Below, piece after piece: positions 1-6,713 of a stretch of DNA of 7,755 nt (positions within the stretch are counted from its first letter, which is position 1; each line of letters begins with the position of its first letter). The stretch comes from Methylococcaceae bacterium (GTDB lineage: Bacteria; Pseudomonadota; Gammaproteobacteria; Methylococcales; Methylomonadaceae): the NCBI GenBank assembly GCA_013138855.1, contig WTBX01000304.1, positions 1 through 7,755 of the forward strand, given 5' to 3'. Both the position numbers and the translations under genes were made by a program. The notes beneath the pieces are model-generated. The model ran no database searches, was not told the DNA's origin, and saw nothing but the letters and a program-made list of their open reading frames with translations.

Positions 1-42
1 ATTAAAATAAACCTTGCTTTGAGTATGCTATTAGGCTTTTTG

Positions 43-71
43 TTGGCTATATCACCAGATAGTTTTATACT
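43..71 (+). promoter_or_regulatory. Possible sigma70 promoter of the kinase operon
   Basis: A TTGGCT hexamer (43-48) and a TATACT hexamer (66-71) are separated by 17 nt, matching a sigma70-type promoter at most consensus positions. Transcription would begin near 78, about 35 nt before the first kinase gene. The -10 overlaps the first copy of a 12-bp direct repeat. The call is weak because such matches are frequent in AT-rich DNA and because reading frame 1 is open from 1 to 84, so this stretch could instead be the end of an upstream gene. Confidence 0.3.
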
Positions 72-90
72 TAAGAGTAGATAGTTTTAT
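57..90 (+). repeat. 12-bp direct repeat, 22-bp period, upstream of the kinase operon
   Basis: AGATAGTTTTAT occurs exactly at 57-68 and again at 79-90, so the copies start 22 bp apart, about two helical turns. This puts them on the same DNA face 24 to 57 bp before the start codon at 114. Such spacing suits a dimeric regulator, but the unit is AT-rich and no regulator can be named. Confidence 0.4.
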
Positions 91-113
91 TCACTCAATA
101 AAGGGTATTTTCG

Positions 114-1961
114 ATGATAAATAATGAAGCTCTGCTAAATGCAATTTTAGATAATATTTCCGATGCCATTGTCACTATTGATGAGCATGGAATTATTCAT
201 GCAGTGAATAAAACCGTTGAAGCAATGTTCGGTTATTCTGAATCTGAGCTGATTAATCATAATATCAACATAATTATGCCCTCCCCTTATACTGAATTGC
301 ATGATAGTTATTTAGCCCGTTATCTTAAAACTAAACAGAAAAGAATTATTGGCAAATCACGCGAACTAGAAGCACAACGTAAAAATGGTGAAGTTTTCAA
401 AATTGAACTGTTTGTTCATGAGTTAGGATTGAATAAAGAAGATCGCTTTTTAGGAATTATTCGAGATATTTCAGAACGCAAACAGATGGAACAGATGAAA
501 GCCGAGTTTATTTCTACCGTTAGCCATGAATTACGTACGCCTTTAACGTCAATTAAAGGTTCTTTGGGGATGGTTAATAGTGGTGTCTTGGGCGAATTAC
601 CCGAAAAAGCCAAACGTATGGTAACGTTAGCACACAACAATACCGAGCGTTTGATTTTACTGGTGAATGATTTATTGGATGTGGAAAAAATTCAAGCAGG
701 AAAAATTGATTTACAAGTCGTAAAAGTGAATTTAACTGAACTTGTCCGCGACTCAATTGAAGCTAATCAATCTTATGCAAATAACCTACAAGTTTCTGTG
801 ATCTTACTAGGTTCACCTGAAGATTACTTTGTCGAAGCCGATAATAATCGTTTGATGCAGGTGATGGCGAATTTAATTTCTAATGCGGCTAAATATTCAC
901 CTAAAAATGGACAAGTTGAAATCACAATACAAGCAGATAAAAATTTCATCAAAGTTTCAGTTATTGATTATGGCTTAGGGATTCCGAAAGAATATCATGC
1001 GAAAATGTTTCAAAAATTTTCTCAAGTGGATTCTTCTGACACACGTAAAAAAGGCGGCACGGGATTAGGGTTAAATATCACCAAAGCCATTGTAGAGCAT
1101 CATGGTGGGCAAATTAATTTTGAAAGTGAATACCAACAAGGTAGCACTTTCTTTTTTGTTCTACCTTCATGGCAAGAACCCGCTAAACCTAAAATAACTA
1201 GCCCTGAGCCGTTGAGTGCTGCAAAAAAGGTAGCAGGAAAAATATTGGTATTAGAGGATGAACCTGATATTGCTAAATTAATAGCCTTAATGCTTGAGCA
1301 AGAATCCTTTTTAGTCACGACTTGCAGCTCTGCCGAACAAGCAAAAGAAATTTTATTAAACGAAAGTTTTGATGTCATGACAGTCGATCTTCGTCTACCA
1401 GGCCAAGATGGGCTTTCCCTTATCAAAGAGCTTAGACATCAAGAACATACCCAAGATTTACCGATTATTATTGTTTCCGCAGAAGCGAATAATGTAAAAA
1501 ACAATAATATTACCTCAGGATTAAGAGTTATTGATTGGATAGAAAAACCGATTGACCAACAGCATTTAATTGAAAGTATTAGTGAGTCTATTAAAAAAGA
1601 AGGCGACTATGCCTCTAAAATCCTTTATGTTGAAGATGATAAAGATTTAACGCAAATAATGACTTTATTATTAGAAGATAAAGTTACCGTTGTTTCTGCT
1701 AATACACTCCAGCAAGCTAAAAAGCTCTTACAGGATGAAACATTTGACTTGGTGATTTTAGATGTAGGCTTACCTGATGGAACAGGTTTAGATATTCTTC
1801 CCTTTTTGAATACGCACTTATCTACTACGCCCATTATTATTTTTTCAGGAGAATCTATTACTGAAGATGTTGTCAATAGAGTTGATGCTGCCTTAATTAA
1901 ATCTAAAGTCAGTAATAATGAATTAGTAGGAACTATTAAAAGCTTAATTAACTTAAAATAA
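114..1961 (+). CDS. Soluble PAS-containing hybrid histidine kinase with two receivers
   Basis: This 615-residue protein is a sensor kinase that should autophosphorylate and pass phosphate to its own receivers. The order is PAS (about 5-125), HisKA with SHELRTP and phospho-acceptor H138, HATPase with N-box NLISNAAK (253-260), DYGLGIP (285-291) and GGTGLGL (314-320), then receiver 1 (about 376-495; E381/D382, D425, S455, K478) and receiver 2 (about 502-615; D508/D509, D550, S578, K596). No membrane segment or signal peptide is visible, so it is cytoplasmic. The PAS resembles FixL: H63 in HDSYLARY aligns with the FixL haem ligand, and R69 and R83 with its two key arginines. There is no Hpt domain, so onward transfer needs another protein; the third gene of the operon supplies one. 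The ATG at 114 has AGGG 8-9 nt upstream. The next gene begins 4 nt after the stop. The signal and target are unknown. Confidence 0.93.
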   Translation: MINNEALLNAILDNISDAIVTIDEHGIIHAVNKTVEAMFGYSESELINHNINIIMPSPYTELHDSYLARYLKTKQKRIIGKSRELEAQRKNGEVFKIELFVHELGLNKEDRFLGIIRDISERKQMEQMKAEFISTVSHELRTPLTSIKGSLGMVNSGVLGELPEKAKRMVTLAHNNTERLILLVNDLLDVEKIQAGKIDLQVVKVNLTELVRDSIEANQSYANNLQVSVILLGSPEDYFVEADNNRLMQVMANLISNAAKYSPKNGQVEITIQADKNFIKVSVIDYGLGIPKEYHAKMFQKFSQVDSSDTRKKGGTGLGLNITKAIVEHHGGQINFESEYQQGSTFFFVLPSWQEPAKPKITSPEPLSAAKKVAGKILVLEDEPDIAKLIALMLEQESFLVTTCSSAEQAKEILLNESFDVMTVDLRLPGQDGLSLIKELRHQEHTQDLPIIIVSAEANNVKNNNITSGLRVIDWIEKPIDQQHLIESISESIKKEGDYASKILYVEDDKDLTQIMTLLLEDKVTVVSANTLQQAKKLLQDETFDLVILDVGLPDGTGLDILPFLNTHLSTTPIIIFSGESITEDVVNRVDAALIKSKVSNNELVGTIKSLINLK

Positions 1962-1965
1962 TACT

Positions 1966-2358
1966 ATGTCAACTAATACGCTTACAAAAATTTTATATGC
2001 CGAGGATGAAGAAGATATTAGAGAAATTGCGATACTTGCAATCGAGTCTATCGGCGGTTTTGAAATAGCGAGCCGTAACTCTGGTGAAGGCGTTATTGAA
2101 TTAGCTCGCTCTTTTTCACCACAATTGATTTTACTGGATGTGATGATGCCAGTAATGGATGGGCCTGCAACTTTGGCGGCATTAAGGCAAGAAGACGATT
2201 TAAAACATATTCCTATTATTTTTTTAACGGCTAAAATCATGGATCAAGAAATCCAAGGCTTTAAAGAGTTAGGCGCGATAGATATTATTTCCAAGCCTTT
2301 TGACCCCATGACTTTAGCCGAACAAATTCAAGCTATCTGGGATACTCAGCATGTCTGA
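1966..2358 (+). CDS. Stand-alone CheY-like receiver protein
   Basis: This 130-residue protein is a single receiver with no output domain. All active-site positions are present: acidic pair E13/D14, phospho-acceptor D58 in LLDVMMP, T88 in FLTAK and K110 in SKPFD. It probably shuttles phosphate between the flanking kinases or acts by protein contact, as CheY- and DivK-type proteins do. It lies between the two kinase genes, 4 nt after the first stop and overlapping the next start by 8 nt, so the three are almost certainly co-transcribed. There is no clear ribosome binding site before the ATG; the upstream bases are A/T-rich, which suggests translational coupling. An anti-sigma or diguanylate-cyclase partner cannot be excluded, but none is encoded here. 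Confidence 0.92.
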   Translation: MSTNTLTKILYAEDEEDIREIAILAIESIGGFEIASRNSGEGVIELARSFSPQLILLDVMMPVMDGPATLAALRQEDDLKHIPIIFLTAKIMDQEIQGFKELGAIDIISKPFDPMTLAEQIQAIWDTQHV

Positions 2359-5074
2359 TGATTTAGAAGCCACCTTAAAGCGCATGGATGAACTACAAAT
2401 TGCATTTTTGGCTAAATTAGGCGAAAAAGTAAAAGAACTCAGTCGTTTAATTTTATTATTAGATGCGACTCTATCGCCTCATGATAAAAAAAATAAGCCA
2501 CTTTTAGTAGAGATTAATCAATTATCTCATAGCCTTGCAGGAACTGCGGGGACGTTTAAGCACACTTCAATTTATACCAAAGCGAAAGCCATTGAAACCT
2601 TAAGCGATGACTTATCAAAATTCTCTGAAAATTTAAAATGGTATAAATTACTGATTGAGCTAATTTCTGCGTTAAGAGCAGAGGTAAAACTCAGTGGTCG
2701 TCCCTCTATTGTCGAAAATTTTTCCAGCTCTATTCATAATTTAGAATCAAAAGACACCGATCATAAAGAAAACTTAGACTTTAAAAATTGCACCGTAATT
2801 GTAGTAGATGATGATGAACTGTTAGTCACACTCATTAAAGAGCAAGCAAAACATTTTGAATATAACATTATTCCCTTGCTTTCTACCGAAGATTTAGAGG
2901 AGGCAATAGATGAACACCAGCCTATGGCCATTTTAATGGACGTGGTGTTTCCTGATGCAAAACATTCGGGCATAGAAATTATTAATCAACTAAAAGCACA
3001 AAATAAAATTCACTGTCCTGTGATCTTTATGTCTAACCGCTGCGATGTAGTGGTCAGACTTGATGCTTTACGCGCGGGTAGCGATGCTTTTATTGTCAAA
3101 CCTATAGAAATTTTAGAACTTATTCGAGTTTTAGACCGCCTGACACAAAAATTATCCAGAAAAAAATCACGAATTTTAATTGTTGATGATGAACCTGTTA
3201 CCGCAGAACTTTATAAGCTTACTTTAGAAAAAGAGGGTTTTATTTGTACGGTGATTTTAGATGCCATGGAAGTTTTCAATAAAGCCTTATCTTTTCAACC
3301 TGATGCAATTTTATTAGATGTAAATATGCCAAATTGCAATGGCTTTGAAGTGGCCGAAATTATCCGTCAAGACGACAGCTTTACTCATGTTCCCATTTTA
3401 TTTTTAACCACCGATAATACCTCTAAAAGTGAAATTCAAGCAATGAAATCAGGTGGCGATGATTTTTTAGATAAAAATGAAAAGTTTTCTACACTCATCG
3501 AAATTATTAAAGGTCATGTTCAACGCTATAAAGAATTAGACTCCGTACTTTCTCGTCTTAAACGCGATGAAGTACGTTTTCGTTCTGTCACCTCATCAAG
3601 CAGCGATGCCATTATTACGGTTGACACTAAAAATCGCATCATTTTTTGGAATGAAGGGGCTGAAAACATACTGGGTTATCATTCTCTTGAAGCAATCGGG
3701 CAACCTTTAGATATTATTTTCACCGATGAAGACAAGGAAAAGTATCAACACGGTTTTGAAGAAGTTATTAAAAATGAAGGTGAACAATTATTAAGACACC
3801 GCCTAGAAAGTGTTGCTGTTAGAAAAGATAAAGTTCATATAGATATAGAACTAACTTATACCGTATGGCGGTCTGGCAATGAAAAATTTTACACCTCAAT
3901 TATTAGAGATGTCACTGAACGTAAAAAAATTGAGCGCGAATTGTATCATAAAGAAGCCTCATTAAATGCTATCGTTAGTAGTTCTGGAGAAGGGATTGTT
4001 ACCATAAATTCAGCTGGCATTATTGAAATGGCAAACCCAAAAGCAGCACAACTTTTTGGTTATCAGGTTGATGAGTTGGTTGGTAAAAATGTCGCCATTC
4101 TAGTTCCTGACAGCGAAAAAAAGCAGCATGATGATTATGTACGTCATTCAGAAATACACGCCCCTAGAGTGATTAATAATGCGCGTGAATTACAAGGACA
4201 ACGTAAGGATGGCAGCTTATTTGCCTTGGAACTTAATGTATCCCCTATGAATGTTGAAGGTGAACGTAAATTCGTGGGTATTCTGCATGATATTTCAACA
4301 CGAAAATCATATATTGATGAACTTTCTGCCGCAAAAGAAGGCGCGGAAGCGGCAAATAAAGCTAAATCTCAATTTTTATCCAGCATGAGTCATGAATTGC
4401 GTACACCGCTAAATGCTATTTTAGGCTTTACTCAAATCTTACAAACTGATGACGAAGAACCCCCGACAACCGACCAACTTGACTCCTTGGATCATATCTA
4501 TAATTCAGGAATGCACCTTTTAGCCCTGATTACCGAGGTACTGGATTTATCAAGAATAGAGTCTGGTAACTTGCCCTTAGACATTGAAAACATTGATTTA
4601 GTTAATTTTACTCATAAAACCCTTATTCAACTTAATCCTTTAGCAGTAAAAGCGGATATTCAACTTAAAGAAGTCATGGATTTTAAAAAACCGTTATTTA
4701 TTGCAGCCGATAAAGTTAAGCTAAAGCAAGTTATTAACAATTTATTGTCTAATGCCATTAAATATAATCGCCCAAAAGGATTGGTTATTATTTCTATTGT
4801 TGAAGAGAATGCTAAAGTGCGTTTATTAGTCAAAGATACAGGAAAAGGTATCGCAAAAAATGCTATGAAAGACTTATTCACACCGTTTAATCGTTTAGGG
4901 GCAGAATCAGGCTCTATTGAAGGAACTGGAATTGGTTTAACGATTACCCAAAAATTAGTTGAAATGATGAACGGAAAAATATTGGTAAGCAGTAAGCTTA
5001 ATGAAGGAACCTCTTTTACTATTGAATTTGATTTATTAGCTGATATTAAGCAAAATAAAATAACAGATTCATGA
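2351..5074 (+). CDS. Hpt-REC-REC-PAS-PAS histidine kinase with inverted domain order
   Basis: This 907-residue soluble kinase carries its relay modules at the N-terminus. An Hpt-like helical domain (about 15-115) has H60 in LSHSLAGTAGTF. Receiver 1 (about 147-265) has D153-D155, D197, S228 and K250-P251. Receiver 2 (about 273-391) has D279/D280, D323 and T353, but K375 is followed by Asn, not the usual Pro. PAS 1 spans about 405-525 and PAS 2 about 532-652; PAS 2 has H593 in HDDY and R612 in the FixL-like haem-ligand and arginine positions. A short helical linker rich in Ala, Glu and Lys leads to HisKA with SHELRTP (H681), then HATPase with NLLSNAIKY (N801), DTGKGI (829-834) and GTGIGL (858-863). 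There is no C-terminal receiver. The start overlaps the previous gene by 8 nt. It may accept phosphate from the first kinase through H60; that route is inferred. Confidence 0.92.
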   Translation: MSDDLEATLKRMDELQIAFLAKLGEKVKELSRLILLLDATLSPHDKKNKPLLVEINQLSHSLAGTAGTFKHTSIYTKAKAIETLSDDLSKFSENLKWYKLLIELISALRAEVKLSGRPSIVENFSSSIHNLESKDTDHKENLDFKNCTVIVVDDDELLVTLIKEQAKHFEYNIIPLLSTEDLEEAIDEHQPMAILMDVVFPDAKHSGIEIINQLKAQNKIHCPVIFMSNRCDVVVRLDALRAGSDAFIVKPIEILELIRVLDRLTQKLSRKKSRILIVDDEPVTAELYKLTLEKEGFICTVILDAMEVFNKALSFQPDAILLDVNMPNCNGFEVAEIIRQDDSFTHVPILFLTTDNTSKSEIQAMKSGGDDFLDKNEKFSTLIEIIKGHVQRYKELDSVLSRLKRDEVRFRSVTSSSSDAIITVDTKNRIIFWNEGAENILGYHSLEAIGQPLDIIFTDEDKEKYQHGFEEVIKNEGEQLLRHRLESVAVRKDKVHIDIELTYTVWRSGNEKFYTSIIRDVTERKKIERELYHKEASLNAIVSSSGEGIVTINSAGIIEMANPKAAQLFGYQVDELVGKNVAILVPDSEKKQHDDYVRHSEIHAPRVINNARELQGQRKDGSLFALELNVSPMNVEGERKFVGILHDISTRKSYIDELSAAKEGAEAANKAKSQFLSSMSHELRTPLNAILGFTQILQTDDEEPPTTDQLDSLDHIYNSGMHLLALITEVLDLSRIESGNLPLDIENIDLVNFTHKTLIQLNPLAVKADIQLKEVMDFKKPLFIAADKVKLKQVINNLLSNAIKYNRPKGLVIISIVEENAKVRLLVKDTGKGIAKNAMKDLFTPFNRLGAESGSIEGTGIGLTITQKLVEMMNGKILVSSKLNEGTSFTIEFDLLADIKQNKITDS

Positions 5075-5103
5075 GCAACATATCGTGAACAATGAAAAAA
5101 ACG

Positions 5104-5778
5104 TTAGCTTTCTTTAGATATTCTATAGCCTCGACTGCGTAAAGTTTCTATCGGTTTATTAATACCTTTAGGGTCTATTTTTTTTCTTAAGCGGCCGATG
5201 AACACCTCAATCACATTACTATCTCGATCAAAATCCTCATCATAAATATGTTCGGTTAATACCGCTTTAGAAATCACCTCACCTTTACGAAACATTAAAT
5301 ACTCTAGTACTTTATATTCAAAAGCAGTCAGTTCAATAACCTCATCATCGACATAAACATTTTGAGACAAGGTATCTAGTTTAATATTGCCATGTGTCAA
5401 CACTGGCTGAGCATTCCCCGTAGAGCGACGAAGCAAGGCATTAATTCGCGCTTCTAGTTCTTCATAGTGAAAAGGTTTTGCTAAATAATCATCTGCTCCC
5501 GCCTCTAAACCCTCTACTTTATCTTGCCAACGACTACGCGCCGTGAGCAATAATACTGGAATATCAATATTATTTTGTCGTAAACGTTTAATTAACTCGA
5601 CTCCTGAAAAATCAGGCAAACCAATATCAACAATCGCGGCATCAATAGGATATTCAGTCGCTAGATAATAACCGTCACTGCCATTATCCGCGCTATCAAC
5701 CGCAAAACCTTTACCTGCAAAAAACTGTTGTATTTGCTGACAAAGTATTTTTTCATCTTCAACGATTAATATACGCAT
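5104..5778 (-). CDS. OmpR-family DNA-binding response regulator (PhoP/QseB-like)
   Basis: This 224-residue protein has a receiver (1-115) with E7/D8, phospho-acceptor D51 in IVDIGLPD, T79 in LLLTARS and K101 in LAKPF, followed by a winged-helix DNA-binding domain (about 126-222). The DNA-binding part shows LTAFEYKVLEYL, the recognition-helix region SNVIEVFIGRLRKKID and the wing TLRSRGYRI. Length and motifs match PhoP/QseB-type regulators, but the exact subgroup cannot be fixed by eye. The gene begins 2 nt after the stop of the PepSY gene, so the two form one unit. In this family a membrane histidine kinase usually follows; here only 29 nt separate its stop from the convergent end of the 907-residue kinase, so no cognate sensor lies downstream. 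The protein may bind the GATTCAGT tandem repeat upstream of its own unit, giving autoregulation. Confidence 0.93.
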   Translation of the reverse strand: MRILIVEDEKILCQQIQQFFAGKGFAVDSADNGSDGYYLATEYPIDAAIVDIGLPDFSGVELIKRLRQNNIDIPVLLLTARSRWQDKVEGLEAGADDYLAKPFHYEELEARINALLRRSTGNAQPVLTHGNIKLDTLSQNVYVDDEVIELTAFEYKVLEYLMFRKGEVISKAVLTEHIYDEDFDRDSNVIEVFIGRLRKKIDPKGINKPIETLRSRGYRISKES

Positions 5779-5780
5779 AT

Positions 5781-6068
5781 TTATTTATCTTTAACCTTAT
5801 CTTTAGTCGATTTTTCAAGCTTCTTCCCTGTTTCCGCATCAATTTTAATATGTTGAATGCGTCCTTTTTTGGTTAAAATTTTGATTATATGAATTTTTTT
5901 ATCGTCAATTGTTTTTGTTTTTGCACTTAAAACTTTGTTTTCAGTATCTTTAGTGACGGTTTTTGTGGCCTCATCAAGCGTAACAGGAGGAGTATCTTCT
6001 TTTGCAACAACCCAAGAAGGTTGCAAAAATAAAATAGATAAAACAATGGCTTGGAGGTGATAATTCAT
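5781..6068 (-). CDS. Small exported PepSY-domain protein
   Basis: From the ATG at 6068 this is a 95-residue protein with a Sec-type signal peptide (about 1-22, MNYHLQAIVL then a hydrophobic stretch ending VVA) and a PepSY-like domain (about 28-86). The domain shows the usual pattern of VTLDEA, a variable stretch, then IHIIKILTKKGRIQHIKID followed by AETGK. The tail is lysine-rich. The frame is open to an upstream ATG at 6131, but that start would add 21 residues before the signal peptide and would lie upstream of the TATAAT, so 6068 is preferred. A GGA lies about 7 nt before it. PepSY proteins are often encoded beside OmpR-family regulators and are thought to modulate periplasmic sensing or peptidases; a specific role here is not known. 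It is transcribed with the regulator 2 nt downstream. Confidence 0.8.
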   Translation of the reverse strand: MNYHLQAIVLSILFLQPSWVVAKEDTPPVTLDEATKTVTKDTENKVLSAKTKTIDDKKIHIIKILTKKGRIQHIKIDAETGKKLEKSTKDKVKDK

Positions 6069-6116
6069 AGTTAATCCGATATTAATAAAGGTAAGGGTGA
6101 AAACTCCATCTATGGA

Positions 6117-6145
6117 ATTATAATCAACCATACTACATAATGCGA
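6117..6145 (-). promoter_or_regulatory. Promoter of the PepSY-response regulator unit
   Basis: On the - strand a perfect TATAAT (6117-6122) is preceded by a 17-nt spacer and a poor -35, TCGCAT (6140-6145). Transcription would begin near 6110, leaving an untranslated leader of about 42 nt before the ATG at 6068. A strong -10 with a poor -35 is typical of activator-dependent promoters, and a tandem repeat abuts the -35. Confidence 0.6.
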
Positions 6146-6163
6146 CTGAATCCGTACTGAATC
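6145..6163 (-). promoter_or_regulatory. Tandem operator GATTCAGT-3-GATTCAGT, likely response-regulator site
   Basis: Two exact 8-bp copies of GATTCAGT (- strand; 6156-6163 and 6145-6152) are separated by 3 nt, giving an 11-nt period, one helical turn. OmpR/PhoB-family dimers bind such head-to-tail repeats. The pair ends at the -35 region of the promoter, as in class II activation. The adjacent regulator is the obvious candidate ligand; that link is inferred. Confidence 0.6.
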
Positions 6164-6309
6164 ATTATGTTTATTACCAATATCCGCTTAAAAAAATGTG
6201 GTTTTCATTATAAATCAACACATAAGCAACTTATGTTTTTTACCATGAGGCAGATGAAGAGCATGAAATATAAAACATTTATGTTGTTCACGGCTATCTA
6301 CCCCATAAC

Positions 6310-6393
6310 GGAAACGTGACTTCTAGTCGCGCCGTGTATTCTTTCTACCGTTTGAGTAAGTATGACTCGTGCGCGACTAGAAGTCGCGTTTCC
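6310..6393. repeat. Paired palindromic (REP-doublet-like) inverted repeat
   Basis: Two 23-nt arms (6310-6332 and 6371-6393) are inverted copies matching at 22 of 23 positions, with a 38-nt loop between. The single difference still allows a G-U pair in RNA. Each arm is also a small palindrome: the right arm has CGCGACT-AGA-AGTCGCG (6372-6388), and the left has the matching TCT-centred form. It is GC-richer than its surroundings. This nested structure resembles REP doublets or a small non-autonomous element. There is no run of T after either hairpin on the - strand, so it is not a standard intrinsic terminator, though it could protect or end the NirC-like transcript. Confidence 0.75.
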
Positions 6394-6400
6394 AAAAATT

Positions 6401-6694
6401 TTAACGTAACTGTTTTACTAGCCACCTTGCATCGTCTTCAGTCAAAAACTTTTTCCACGGTGGCATAGCCGTACCTTTACGCCCTTCTAAAATAGTTGTA
6501 ATTAAAAAATCATCAGATTTATCTTTTAAATCTTCTGCCAATAAAGAAGAGCCTAAACCGCCTTTCAAAGTCATACCGTGACATGCACCGCAATCATGCT
6601 TTAAGAGGTTTGCTAATTCTTGTTGGCGTTCAGGTGAGGGAGGGGCGGCAAAGAGTGAGCTACTGAGGAAAAACAGGAAGAAAAATCGCCACAT
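6401..6694 (-). CDS. nirC: NirC/c55X-like periplasmic cytochrome c
   Basis: From the ATG at 6694 this is a 97-residue c-type cytochrome. A short, Phe-rich signal peptide (about 1-16, MWRFFFLFFLSSSLFA) is followed by HDCGACHG, with haem-binding C35, C38 and axial H39. The segment LKGGLG follows, then GRKGTAMPPW with the likely axial M77, and the end is EDDARWLVKQLR. The HDCGxCHG, GGLG, AMPPW and DARWLV blocks match the NirC/cytochrome c55X family of nitrite reductase clusters, where it is proposed to carry electrons to cytochrome cd1 or take part in haem d1 maturation. The frame is open up to 6805, but an upstream start would overlap the previous gene and read through a palindrome. No ribosome binding site lies at normal distance; the nearest GGAGG is 22 nt away inside the palindrome. 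Confidence 0.8.
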   Translation of the reverse strand: MWRFFFLFFLSSSLFAAPPSPERQQELANLLKHDCGACHGMTLKGGLGSSLLAEDLKDKSDDFLITTILEGRKGTAMPPWKKFLTEDDARWLVKQLR

Positions 6695-6713
6695 ATTGAG
6701 GTGCTTTACGAAG

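Larger units (their letters stand above)
6069..6400. other. Non-coding stretch between the PepSY and NirC-like genes
   Basis: This 332-nt stretch has no credible gene. Near the PepSY side (6069-6163) it holds the leader, promoter and tandem operator. From 6164 to 6309 it is A/T-rich with a 7-bp dyad (ACATAAG at 6220-6226, CTTATGT at 6230-6236) followed by five T residues, which looks like a plus-strand terminator but has no plus-strand gene before it. From 6310 to 6393 it holds the paired palindromic repeat, which ends 7 nt past the stop of the NirC-like gene. Confidence 0.7.

Noticed and set aside
416..1876. Several minus-strand open frames of 60 to 108 codons inside the first kinase gene
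   Set aside because: They lie opposite a gene with complete kinase motifs, show no domain pattern or ribosome sites, and are antisense shadows.
1953..4881. Minus-strand open frames opposite the receiver gene and the 907-residue kinase gene
   Set aside because: They are low-complexity, Ser-rich translations opposite well-supported genes, with no family resemblance.
5075..5103. Bidirectional terminator between the convergent kinase and regulator genes
   Set aside because: The 29-nt gap has an A-run but no hairpin that I could find.
6069..6131. Upstream ATG at 6131 as the start of the PepSY gene
   Set aside because: It lies upstream of the perfect -10 and would put 21 extra residues before a clear signal peptide.
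6220..6241. Dyad ACATAAG-CAA-CTTATGT followed by five T residues, terminator-like on the plus strand
   Set aside because: The stem is short and AT-rich, and no plus-strand gene lies upstream that it could end.
6245..6319. Plus-strand 24-codon frame MRQMKSMKYKTFMLF and following residues, ending in the left repeat arm
   Set aside because: It looks slightly like a signal peptide start but is very short, has no clear ribosome site and stops within the repeat; a broken gene start cannot be shown.
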